Of a stretch of 64,000 nt of DNA, positions 44,300 to 52,920 are shown piece by piece (within the stretch, counting starts at the first letter, position 1; every line of letters begins with the position of its first letter). The DNA comes from Methanosarcina baikalica (GTDB lineage Archaea; Halobacteriota; Methanosarcinia; Methanosarcinales; Methanosarcinaceae), in assembly GCF_031461075.1 (NCBI RefSeq), contig NZ_JAVKPK010000002.1:1-64000 (forward strand), read 5' to 3'. The position numbers and the translations under genes were made by a program. Under the pieces are notes generated by a model. That model did not search any database. It was not told the origin of the DNA and saw only the letters and a list, made by a program, of their open reading frames with translations.

Positions 44300-45784
44300 T
44301 TAAGAAGGAGAAGAGGCATTTCCTGCCTCACCTCCCTTGAGTTTTTCCAGTGACCCCTCTGCAGCAGTTCTTACAAATCGATACTCATCCATATCCGTGC
44401 TGATCCGGCTCAAGCCTTCTATAGCCTGTTGTCCTCCAAGTTCTCCCAGAGCCAGAACTTCCGATTGCCTTACGTCCCTCTCTCTTTCGGCCTCAAGAGC
44501 CTTGAGGAGTGGTTCGACAGCTCTACGATCTCCAAATTTCCCAAGGCCGTCTGCAGCACTTTTCCTCACCTTGTAGTTTTCATCCCCAAGTAAAGAAATC
44601 AAAGGGTCAATTGCTCGAGAGTCTCCTATCTCCACCAGGGAATTCACAATATTTTCTCTTACTAACCAGTCTTCATCTTCAAGGGTAGCAACAAGAGAGT
44701 CCACAGCCTCAGGATCGCCAATCTCTCCAAGAGCCTTAATGGCAGCACTCTGGAGATTTTTGTTATTAGCTTGGAGAAAGCCTTCTAGAGGAGTTATAGC
44801 TTCTTTGCTTCCGAGCCTTCCGAGAGAGCGGATAGCAGCTTCCTGTACCTCGGAGTTATTATCTTCAAGAGCATTAATCAAGGGCTGCTTTGTTTGAGCA
44901 ACTTCATCAGATCCTTTGAAATGACTCAGCGCTAAAGCAGCTTCCTTCCGCACCTCTGGAGATCTATCGTTCAACATTTTAATCATAAAGGGAACACTAG
45001 CAGGGTCTTGGGTAGACTCAAGCGCAATTATTGCGTTGGTTCTGATTGTTGGGTTCCTGCTGTCCAGCATTTTAGTGAGTTTTCCAAAAACCGGTTCACT
45101 TCCAAAGTTTCCAAGAATGGCAGCCGCCGAATATCCCAGTTCTTTATCAGCAAACAGGTCCAGAAGAGTATCTATACACCCTAGATCGCCGATTTCTCCA
45201 AGAGCGTATACAGCTTCTTGGCGTATATCGGGATTATCTTCATGGCGTATATTAGCATCATCACGGTCCATAACCTCACAAAGAGGTTCAGTCGCCCTGG
45301 GGTCTTTCAATAGTCCAAGCGCAATCACAGTCAAGCGAACCACTTCTCCGTCTTCATCCTTTAATAGCTCAATAAGGGGTTCAACGGCTTCTATATCTCC
45401 AATCTCCCCAAGTGAATAAGCTGCAGTCATACGAACCTCAGGAGAGGGATCATTAAGAGTTTCCAGGAGAGGCTTCACAGCTTTTTTATCCATGATTTCT
45501 CCGAGAGAAAGAGCTGCAAGGCTTCTCACCTGTGGATTGTCGTCTTCTAAGGCCTCAATAAGGGGGCTAACTGCAGGCTCTCCTATATCGACAAGTGCAT
45601 CAGCCGAAGCGTAGCAAATGTTCTGGTCCTCATCTCCGAGGCTTCCAACCAGTTTTTCTGCCCTAGCCTTGAGAGGGTCCTGGCCAAGAAAACCACTACA
45701 TATTCCGGAAAGCAAAATCAAGAGAAGCAAAATTTTTGCATGCCTGCGACTGAAAAGTTCACCTAGCTTTATCATACGCATCAC
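44300..45784 (-). CDS. Exported HEAT-repeat (PBS-lyase-like) protein
   Basis: A 494-residue protein. The N terminus has basic residues and one hydrophobic stretch (KILLLLILLSGICSG), acting as a signal or anchor; the Cys28 there resembles but does not match a lipobox. The rest is a solenoid of about a dozen 30-residue HEAT/PBS-type repeats of the form PLIEALEDDNPQVRSLAALSLGEIG. Such arrays bind proteins. Its start overlaps the preceding gene by 26 bp, in an operon with a membrane-anchored Ig-like protein and a membrane-anchored winged-helix regulator, so it should act outside or at the membrane with them. Confidence 0.88.
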   Translation of the reverse strand: MMRMIKLGELFSRRHAKILLLLILLSGICSGFLGQDPLKARAEKLVGSLGDEDQNICYASADALVDIGEPAVSPLIEALEDDNPQVRSLAALSLGEIMDKKAVKPLLETLNDPSPEVRMTAAYSLGEIGDIEAVEPLIELLKDEDGEVVRLTVIALGLLKDPRATEPLCEVMDRDDANIRHEDNPDIRQEAVYALGEIGDLGCIDTLLDLFADKELGYSAAAILGNFGSEPVFGKLTKMLDSRNPTIRTNAIIALESTQDPASVPFMIKMLNDRSPEVRKEAALALSHFKGSDEVAQTKQPLINALEDNNSEVQEAAIRSLGRLGSKEAITPLEGFLQANNKNLQSAAIKALGEIGDPEAVDSLVATLEDEDWLVRENIVNSLVEIGDSRAIDPLISLLGDENYKVRKSAADGLGKFGDRRAVEPLLKALEAERERDVRQSEVLALGELGGQQAIEGLSRISTDMDEYRFVRTAAEGSLEKLKGGEAGNASSPS

Positions 45785-46619
45785 CTGCTCTCCTCGGAGG
45801 GATCAATAATTCGGCAGAAGTTACCTGGTCCTGCCATCTGGCCATTACATCAACTTTGAAACGGTCCTCACTTCCGCCTACTACCACATTCTGGACAGGC
45901 ATATAGGAATCCCCTGTAGGCTCTTTATGTGCGATTTCCACGATTGTATAGGGGTAATCCGGCCATGTCCAAAGAGCGGTTTTATCTTCTGTTCCCACAT
46001 AATAAAGATCGGAAGACTTAAGCACAATCTCTCCTGTTCTTTCATTTGTTACTGTAAGATTCGTGCGAACATCCCTTGCAGGGCTTAATCCTTTGTTGAT
46101 CAGATAGCCATAGATTCTGTAAACGTCAGAAGTGTTCTTGCTCTCCACTTCGTATTCCAGTTTCAGGTGAAGTTCGGGAAGTGGGATATTTACAAGATAG
46201 GTGGCTTCATCCAGGAGTCTGTTGTTTTCAACAACCTTGACCTTTACAGGGTACTTGCCGGGAAGCTTGTACCCAAGCATTACACTGACAGAATTGTTTC
46301 CTGGAAGAAGATTAATGGGTTTCTGGAGCGAAACTGATTCTTCATCCCCTGAGGTGGAATTGTTTGAAATTATCAACCTTGAGGTTGAGTAGCTCCTTCC
46401 GTTCTCATCAACAAAAGCATTCTCTACTTCAAGCCAGACATCCACGGGTTTTGAACCATTGTTCTGAAGGACTATGTTCAGCTGTCCCCTATCCCCTATC
46501 CCGATAGGAGAGGCGTGCATATCAACAATTTTCACATCAGCCCCGCTTCCATACCATAAGGCTCCAAAAGAAAGGATCAGAAAGGCAACTGAGATCGAGA
46601 TTAGAGTACCTTTCTTCAT
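45759..46619 (-). CDS. Membrane-anchored protein with Ig-like/CARDB-type domains
   Basis: A 286-residue protein with an N-terminal signal-anchor (about 5-24) and two beta-rich regions: residues about 28-150, where LNIVLQNNGSKPVDVWLEVEN resembles CARDB domains, and about 155-250 with a similar GYLINKGLSPARDVRTNLTV. Both are typical of extracellular adhesion-type modules in archaea. The last part contains RWQDQVTSAELLIPPRR. It overlaps the upstream regulator gene by four bases and the downstream HEAT gene by 26. It may be the external sensing part of this three-gene unit. Confidence 0.75.
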   Translation of the reverse strand: MKKGTLISISVAFLILSFGALWYGSGADVKIVDMHASPIGIGDRGQLNIVLQNNGSKPVDVWLEVENAFVDENGRSYSTSRLIISNNSTSGDEESVSLQKPINLLPGNNSVSVMLGYKLPGKYPVKVKVVENNRLLDEATYLVNIPLPELHLKLEYEVESKNTSDVYRIYGYLINKGLSPARDVRTNLTVTNERTGEIVLKSSDLYYVGTEDKTALWTWPDYPYTIVEIAHKEPTGDSYMPVQNVVVGGSEDRFKVDVMARWQDQVTSAELLIPPRRAGDAYDKAR

Positions 46620-47218
46620 TTCATTTCCCCCTTTATCCCTGTGTTATCCTTAAGCTCATCAGCTATCGAAATGCAGTTGGTAAGCCCATACTTTTTCTTT
46701 GTTATTACGCCTCTTTTTTCCAGGTTCATAAGAATCCTGGAAGTCTTGGCCTTGGAGAAATCCAGGGAATTGACGAGTTCATTCTGGAGAATTCTTCCTC
46801 CTCTTGTTGTGATTAGTTCGACAGCTTTTCTTTCATCTCCTTCAAGGGCCCGCAAAAGGACATCTGTAGGGTCAATGTTAGCTCGGGCAGATCTGAATTC
46901 CTCAACAGGGGCATTCTCAGGGTAGATTTCTAAAATCTCCTCAGGAATTTTCTCTGCTGCAATATTAAGAGCCATTACCTGTGTTGCAGATCCATTTTCT
47001 GGAAAAGCAGAACCTTGAAGCCCCAGGAACAGTAGAACCCGGGCCAGCGCCAGACCCCCGAAAAAACCGGAGAAAAGGAGGATATACGCTTCTTTTACAG
47101 TGTATACATACGGAATATCCACAACCTTGAACGTGTCTCCCTCAAGCTGGATAACCACAGGTGAATCTTCAAGCAGGAGGTTGATGGCGACAGTGCTCGA
47201 AAGAAGCAGGATGCCCAC
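46616..47218 (-). CDS. Membrane-anchored winged-helix transcriptional regulator
   Basis: A 200-residue protein with two membrane helices (about 1-16 and 42-68) that enclose a short external loop (LEDSPVVIQLEGDTFKVVDIP), then a linker and a C-terminal winged-helix domain (about 125-190: ERKAVELITTRGGRILQNELVNSLDFSKAKTSRILMNLEKRGVI). It is thus a one-component regulator fixed to the membrane. The GTG start has no ribosome site; the frame continues upstream as QERKIFILAVG after a GAGGTGG without a standard start, so the real start is unclear. First gene of a three-gene operon. Confidence 0.8.
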   Translation of the reverse strand: MGILLLSSTVAINLLLEDSPVVIQLEGDTFKVVDIPYVYTVKEAYILLFSGFFGGLALARVLLFLGLQGSAFPENGSATQVMALNIAAEKIPEEILEIYPENAPVEEFRSARANIDPTDVLLRALEGDERKAVELITTRGGRILQNELVNSLDFSKAKTSRILMNLEKRGVITKKKYGLTNCISIADELKDNTGIKGEMK

Positions 47219-47555
47219 AGCAAGTATGAATATTTTCCGTTCCTGGATCGTACTACCACCTCATTTACTACCTCTATTATGTACGAAACAAATGTTATAT
47301 TTTTACTATGACCTGCTTTCGAGACGTTTCAGAATTCTGAAACCACAGCCAAATGATTCTGAAAAAATGTTTTAGATAACATTTTGAAAAACTGAGAAGT
47401 CCAGTGAAGTTAAAACAAAAAATAGCCTGAAAAAAACAGAAAAACGAATAGTAAAAAAGGAATTCTTAACAGCAAAGATAATTTCAACAAAAGGGCGCAC
47501 TGTTTAAGCTTAAGAATATAAATAGAAAAAGGTAAAGGAGAAATCTCCTTTACTA

Positions 47556-48782
47556 TCAGACAGGTATAGAACTGCGTAATTTAATCTCTGTCTCAACAAT
47601 GTCTTTTGTTTCCCTTCCAATGGCAAGTTCCTCATTGGTTGGGATGACAAAAACTCTTATTTTCGCATCCGGAGTGCTGATGTCGATTTCCTGACCTCTT
47701 ATCTTGTTCTTTTCGTCATCGATCTTTATGCCTATGCCGTCAAGGCCGGTAAGAATTCTCTTTCTTATGCTTGCGCTGTTTTCTCCGATGCCTGCGGTGA
47801 AGACTACTGCATCCACACCATTGAGCACGGCTGAATACTCACCTATGTATTTCTTGACCTTGTATGCAAAGACTTCAAGAGCGAGTTCTGCTCTCCTGTT
47901 GCCCTGGGAAGCTGCTTCATCGAGATCTCTGAAGTCATTACTGAGCCCGGAAACTCCAAGCACACCAGACTTTTTGTTCATCAGAGTGTCAATTTCCCTG
48001 GATGTCAGGCCCTCTTTCTCCATAATGAAGGGAACGACTGCCGGGTCAATGGAACCGCATCTGGTGCCCATTGCAAGCCCTTCGAGTGGGGTGAAGCCCA
48101 TGCTGGTCTCAACAGACTTTCCGCCTTTCACAGCTGTAATGCTTGAACCGTTTCCAAGGTGACAGGTGATAATTTTGGTTTCCTCTTCAGGCTTCCCAAG
48201 CATAAGGGCAGCCCTTTCGGCAACATATTTGTGAGAGGTGCCGTGGAAACCGTATTTTCTTATCCCATGCTTTTCATACAGCTCATATGGCAGAGCATAC
48301 ATGTAGGCATATGCCGGCATTGTCTGATGGAATGCAGTATCAAATACAGCAACCATCGGTGTGCTAGGCATGATTTCGGCGCAGGCGGAGATTCCCATCA
48401 TGTTTGGAGGGTTGTGAAGGGGAGCCAGTTCAAAGCAGTCCGTGATAGCCTTTTCCACACCCGCATCAATTAAAGCAGAGGTAGTGAATTTTTCCCCACC
48501 GTGCACAACCCTGTGCCCGACTGCATTGATTTCGGCCATGTCTTTGATGACACCGAATTCCGGGTCTGTAAGGGCCTTGACAACTTCTTCAAGAGCTGTC
48601 TTGTGGGTCGGCAGGTCAGTCTGCTTTTCCAGCTTCTTACCATCGAATCTTTTCTGAGTAATGATCGAGTTATCGATTCCTATCCGCTCGCAGAGACCTA
48701 CTGCAAGGGCGGATTCATTACTCATATCAATTAACTGATATTTGAGAGACGAGCTTCCTGCGTTTATTACCAGTACTTTCAT
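47556..48782 (-). CDS. ackA: Acetate kinase
   Basis: Converts acetate and ATP to acetyl phosphate, the first step of acetate use for methanogenesis (or ATP formation in reverse). I start at the ATG at 48782 (MKVLVINAGSSSLKYQ), 408 residues, the length of the Methanosarcina enzyme. Signature segments: the N-terminal VLVINAGSSSLK, HRVVHGGEKF, TCHLGNGSSITAV and the C-terminal FTAGIGENSASIR with the catalytic Arg/Glu pair. It is 133 bp downstream of pta, and the two form the usual operon, here pta first. Confidence 0.97.
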   Translation of the reverse strand: MKVLVINAGSSSLKYQLIDMSNESALAVGLCERIGIDNSIITQKRFDGKKLEKQTDLPTHKTALEEVVKALTDPEFGVIKDMAEINAVGHRVVHGGEKFTTSALIDAGVEKAITDCFELAPLHNPPNMMGISACAEIMPSTPMVAVFDTAFHQTMPAYAYMYALPYELYEKHGIRKYGFHGTSHKYVAERAALMLGKPEEETKIITCHLGNGSSITAVKGGKSVETSMGFTPLEGLAMGTRCGSIDPAVVPFIMEKEGLTSREIDTLMNKKSGVLGVSGLSNDFRDLDEAASQGNRRAELALEVFAYKVKKYIGEYSAVLNGVDAVVFTAGIGENSASIRKRILTGLDGIGIKIDDEKNKIRGQEIDISTPDAKIRVFVIPTNEELAIGRETKDIVETEIKLRSSIPV

Positions 48783-48915
48783 GTGTAAACCCCAGTTCAA
48801 TAAATTGCTTTCAAGTCGCATTCACAGTTTCCGGTAGAATATATTATGTATATATTATGTATAAAAGTTGATAAAAAGCTTTCTAAAACGTTCGTAAGTA
48901 TTGAAACGTTTAAGA

Positions 48916-49917
48916 TTATTTTTTCTGTGCTGCGGCCTGAACACAGGTAATGGCAACTGCACCGACAATGTCTTCGTCACTACAGCCTCTGGACAGGTCA
49001 TTAATTGGCTTGGCAAGACCCTGGGTGATAGGGCCATAGGCTTCAGCTTTGGCAAGTCTCTGGGCAATCTTGTATGCGATGTTTCCGCAGTTAAGGTCAG
49101 GGAAGATGAAGACATTGGCCTTGCCTGCAACAGGGCTTCCTGGAGCCTTTGAGGCTGCAACTTTGGGAACGATTGCTGCGTCTACCTGGAGTTCACCATC
49201 TATTGCGACATCAGGAGCGAGTTCCTGTGCACGCTTTGTAGCAGCGATAGTTGCGGCGGTCAGCGGGCTCTTGGCGCTTCCTTTGGTGGAGTAGGAGAGC
49301 ATTGCAACCTTTGGCACGTCCTGGACCAGCAGTTCGAAGGTCTTTGCGGAACTCACTGCAATGTTTGCAACATCTTCTACGCTTGGCATTTCGACCATAC
49401 CGGAGTCAGCGAAGAGGAATGTCCCATTGGACCCGTATTCACAGTCAGGTACAGCGATGATGAAGAAAGCGGATGCAAGAGCAGCACCAGGTGCTGTTTT
49501 CACGATCTGGACAGCAGGTCTCAGAGTGTCTGAAGAAGAGTGGTTAGCGCCTGATACAACACCGTCGGCTTCACCGAGTTTGGCCATCATAACAGCGAAG
49601 TACACGTAATCACTCATGATTTCAGCTGCACTTTCAAGTGTGACACCTTTATGCTTTCTCAGTTCGTAGAAGGCTTGAATGTATTCGTCCTTCTTCTCAT
49701 AAGTTTTAGGATTTACGATTTTTGCTCCCGAGATGTCCAGATCTCCTGCAAGCGCCTTGATATCAGCCTCATCGCCGACAAGTACAATATTTGCAATACC
49801 TCTCTCAAGGATCTTAGCAGCTGCCTGGAGAGTTCTGATATCATCAGATTCAGGTAAAGCGATTGTCTTGTTAAGTTTCTTTGCTCTTTCACTAATTTTA
49901 TCTAAAAATTTTGCCAA
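48916..49917 (-). CDS. pta: Phosphate acetyltransferase
   Basis: Transfers the acetyl group of acetyl phosphate to CoA. I prefer the TTG at 49917 as start, nine bases after GGAGG, giving 333 residues, the length of the characterised Methanosarcina enzyme; the TTG three codons earlier directly touches the GGAGG. Signature segments: TIALPESDDIRTLQAA, GEADGVVSGANHSSSDTLRPA, YGSNGTFLFADSGM and PDLNCGNIAYKIAQRL. A TATA-like sequence (TTTATATATC) lies about 50-60 bp upstream of the ribosome site. Acts with AckA. Confidence 0.97.
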   Translation of the reverse strand: MAKFLDKISERAKKLNKTIALPESDDIRTLQAAAKILERGIANIVLVGDEADIKALAGDLDISGAKIVNPKTYEKKDEYIQAFYELRKHKGVTLESAAEIMSDYVYFAVMMAKLGEADGVVSGANHSSSDTLRPAVQIVKTAPGAALASAFFIIAVPDCEYGSNGTFLFADSGMVEMPSVEDVANIAVSSAKTFELLVQDVPKVAMLSYSTKGSAKSPLTAATIAATKRAQELAPDVAIDGELQVDAAIVPKVAASKAPGSPVAGKANVFIFPDLNCGNIAYKIAQRLAKAEAYGPITQGLAKPINDLSRGCSDEDIVGAVAITCVQAAAQKK

Positions 49918-50657
49918 ATCAACCAACCTCCTATATAATTGGAGTGACTTATTTTAGCTGGGTCTTGATATATAAATTTACGTAAAATGCATAATGATAT
50001 ATATAAAAATGAGAAATATATATTTCTGAGTTCCAGCAAATATTTGTTATGAATTTTTTCCTTGAGAATTATAAAGATCCAGAATTATTTTTAGGGCAGA
50101 TGTATAATACTTAGAATAATATTACTGAATATAGATGATAAATTAATATAAAAGAATTCCGGAATGAGTTCAATGAGAATATTAGACAGCCCGCGAAAGG
50201 GCTAAAATTGTGAAAAATAATCTGATCTGTCCTTGAAGTTGCAGAAGAGAGAGTTGAGGGGCGAGTGGTATGAGGAAAAGGATTGAAAAACAAACGCAAA
50301 ACATATAAGAGCGAGTAAAAAATAAGTAGGCAAGACAGAGAAACCTTACCAGCGTATTCTGACTTTTCCTGTCCCGCCCTAGTTTCGGCTTCCCGAGTTT
50401 CGCTTCCCGAGTTTCGCTTCGGGAGCACGAGGTCCTTTTCGCTTCGCTCAAGAGGACTAATTTATGGCTATAGCAATTATTTTCGGTCAAAAGAACTAAA
50501 TTCCAGATCATTCTAACCCTTACAACCTTATTCGCCATACCGGATCGTTCCTGTCACGCTCGACGCAGGAGAGCGGCCTTTCCCGTAAAAAAAGAGAGGA
50601 CAGATAATAAGAAGATACTAAAAGAGTTAACTATAAAAACTCCAAGACGGGAGTAGT
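49918..50657. other. Long intergenic region upstream of pta
   Basis: About 740 bp without a supportable gene. It contains the pta promoter (TATA near 49966-49975), a small hairpin at 50188-50203 (AGCCC/GGGCT), and 14-bp tandem repeats GCTTCCCGAGTTTC at about 50388-50415 followed by the complementary GCTTCGGGAGC, which can form a hairpin. The right part (50385-50590) is richer in GC and could hold a structured RNA or element remnant. Confidence 0.45.
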
Positions 50658-51365
50658 TCACTCTAATTCTGCTATTAAAGGCATATGATCGCTTAGAGAG
50701 ATCCAATCTTCATATTTACCAATAGAAAATGATTTCCCACTATTAATAATATCAACAGGTGCAAAGATATAATCTATATGATAAGGAGTCTTTCTGTTTT
50801 TCCTAAAATATAGTGTCGGTTCCCCCTCAATCCCAAACTTTACATTTGTAAAGGTATGATACATACTGAATATTTCAAATTGTTTTAACAGATTGATTAC
50901 ATCAGTAAGTGTTCCATTAAGGGGATAATTAGGGTTCTCCTTATCCCAGATAACGTTCCAGTTGAAATCACCTGCAATAATTGTTGGAGACTTGAACATG
51001 TCTTTATAATAATTCAATGACTGCCAAATTTCTCCAATGTATCTTCTTCTTGGATCTTCTTTATTGTTCTGTGACCAAATAGCAACAAGATTTATTGCTT
51101 CATTATCGGTCACTTTGACAGGAAGAACATATTTATAATTATTACAATAGGACTCGTGGGTTGTAATTTCAAAATCATTGAAACTAAAAACAGCTAAACC
51201 TTTATTTCTGTTATCGCCTATCCATAAAACATTGTCATAAAACTTATTGTTGAATTTGTCTGGATGCTCGCATTCTGGAACTATTAATAAATCAGGATCA
51301 TAAGGAAGAATTTGTTCGTATTTCTTTCGGAAAGCCATATTACAGTTCCAAGTTATAACTTTCAT
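50658..51365 (-). CDS. Endonuclease/exonuclease/phosphatase (EEP) family protein
   Basis: About 235 residues from the ATG at 51365 (MKVITWNCN). The metal-site motifs of the EEP fold are all present: ITWNCNMAF at the start, LLIVPECEHP, IIAGDFNWNVIWD, YHIDYIFAP and SLSDHMPLIAEL at the end. The substrate may be DNA (ExoIII-like), an RNA or a phosphoester; the short length and the lack of a family-specific motif leave it open. Codon use is more AT-rich than that of its neighbours, a hint of recent arrival. Confidence 0.87.
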   Translation of the reverse strand: MKVITWNCNMAFRKKYEQILPYDPDLLIVPECEHPDKFNNKFYDNVLWIGDNRNKGLAVFSFNDFEITTHESYCNNYKYVLPVKVTDNEAINLVAIWSQNNKEDPRRRYIGEIWQSLNYYKDMFKSPTIIAGDFNWNVIWDKENPNYPLNGTLTDVINLLKQFEIFSMYHTFTNVKFGIEGEPTLYFRKNRKTPYHIDYIFAPVDIINSGKSFSIGKYEDWISLSDHMPLIAELE

Positions 51366-51486
51366 ATTACCGTTATTAATACAGTCACCAATCACTAAAA
51401 GTCTTTGACCTCAATCAAATTAGAATCCTGGTTCTAAATAAGAAACCTGAAGAAAAAAAATCATTTTTTTGTCAATTAATTAAAGG

Positions 51487-51504
51487 CCGGCCGCTTGCGG
51501 CCGG
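51487..51504. repeat. Perfect GC-rich palindrome
   Basis: CCGGCCGC at 51487-51494 and GCGGCCGG at 51497-51504 form an 8-bp perfect hairpin with a two-base loop in AT-rich spacer. It lies between the cupin and EEP genes and may be a processing or terminator element. Confidence 0.6.
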
Positions 51505-51612
51505 TGAGAGCGTGGGGAAGAGAAAAACTTAAAAAACCCAGGCATCAAAAAGTAATTCAAAAACAATATGCTTAATAAATGGGCACGAACATTGTGAAGA
51601 GAATTCCTTAAC

Positions 51613-51978
51613 TTATTCCAGCAATTCAGCATCCTCATGCAAATAAGCCGGTGCACAGCAGCAGAGAATTTTCAGCAATGCACATCCTGTGTTTTGAATT
51701 CTGTGCGGTGTTCCTGGAGAAATACAAACGGTATCCCCTTTTTTGACCTCAAATTCTTCAGAGCCGAGAGTCATTATCCCGCTGCCTTCTGTAATGTGGT
51801 AGATTTCCTCGGTCAGGTGATGTTTGTGAAGAAGAGTTTTTCCGCCGGCAGGGACGGTGGCTTCGGCAAGGCTCTGGTTTGAGTTGCCGTGGACGGAAGG
51901 ATGCATAAGTTCACGGATTATGGAACCGTCTTTTGTGATGTAAGGTTCTACTTCTTTGTATTTGGTAAGTAGCTGCAT
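51613..51978 (-). CDS. Cupin-domain protein
   Basis: A 121-residue single-cupin protein. Motif 1 is seen in LLHKHHLTEEIYHITEGSG (metal-binding His and Glu residues) and motif 2 in PGTPHRIQNTG. The fold binds a metal ion and often acts as an isomerase, dioxygenase or small-ligand sensor; the substrate is unknown. The gene stands alone. Confidence 0.9.
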   Translation of the reverse strand: MQLLTKYKEVEPYITKDGSIIRELMHPSVHGNSNQSLAEATVPAGGKTLLHKHHLTEEIYHITEGSGIMTLGSEEFEVKKGDTVCISPGTPHRIQNTGCALLKILCCCAPAYLHEDAELLE

Positions 51979-52052
51979 TCTAAATTACTGGAAATTACAA
52001 TTATATAACTATTTTCCATTCGAAAAAGAATATTTCAAAGAAGATATGGGGA

Positions 52053-52643
52053 TTAATCTTCCTGCAAAAGTTCGGAAAAGAGCAGGGAACAACCCGGAAT
52101 CTCTTCAATATTTACCATAATCAGATTGAGATAGAAAGGTCCTCCACGCGTGATCTCTATAGAACTGAGGTTCACGAACTCCCAGATATCAACAGGATGT
52201 TTGAGATAAAAAGCCTCAAGCTCCGGACTGTTCAAATGCAGCCTGGATAGAAAACCTATGGCATGGATTGTGGAATTTAAAAGGGATTTATCTCTCACAT
52301 CCAGAAGGAACACAAAAAAGAAATATTGTCCACGCGGCAGATCAAGCATGAATTTGACATCCATACGAAGCTCGGATAATAGAAGGTTTTGCGTTCCCTT
52401 CCCGTACACCATAAGAAGCATTACTTTGTCTTTAAAAAGAAGCTCCTGGACCGTATCTGGCAGGAAAAGATCCCCAAAAACCAGCTCAAACTCTTCATAA
52501 CTCGGCGCCGTAAAATCATTTTTTACAAATAACAGGCCTTCCGGGTTCAAAAGCGAATAACACAGATTACCCTGAAAATCAACTATCGGATATTTTCCTG
52601 TAGAGACTTCTTCCCAGAAACCATCAAGAACTTCGTTATCCAT
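52053..52643 (-). CDS. Hypothetical protein, 196 aa
   Basis: I cannot assign a family. The product is soluble, with mixed helix and strand, and contains the segments FVKNDFTAPSYEEFELVFGDLFLPDTVQ and GQYFFFVFLLDVRDKSL. It has no signal peptide, no repeats and no obvious catalytic cluster. It is read leftward after a spacer of about 280 bp downstream of the methylthiotransferase gene, probably as its own unit. Confidence 0.7.
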   Translation of the reverse strand: MDNEVLDGFWEEVSTGKYPIVDFQGNLCYSLLNPEGLLFVKNDFTAPSYEEFELVFGDLFLPDTVQELLFKDKVMLLMVYGKGTQNLLLSELRMDVKFMLDLPRGQYFFFVFLLDVRDKSLLNSTIHAIGFLSRLHLNSPELEAFYLKHPVDIWEFVNLSSIEITRGGPFYLNLIMVNIEEIPGCSLLFSELLQED

Positions 52644-52920
52644 CCGGGATAACAGGTGTACACATGTTCCGATAGCGATATCTTTCAGAACGAAACCCCC
52701 GCTAATGCCATTCTTTTACTTCAGCCAAAAAAAATAAAAGGACAAAAAACCCGCCTATAAGAACTCAAATCTAAAGTCGTAAAGTATTAATTATAGGATT
52801 TATATCTAAATAATATTATATATATGTATAACCTGTAAAAAAAGAATCTAACATTCTGATTTTAGATAATTAGATGTATAACTGAAAAAACGTAGTTGAA
52901 AAAAGTGAAAAACTGTAAGC

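Noticed and set aside
50111..50428. Leftward 105-codon frame upstream of pta
   Set aside because: Runs across repeats and has protein composition typical of non-coding DNA.
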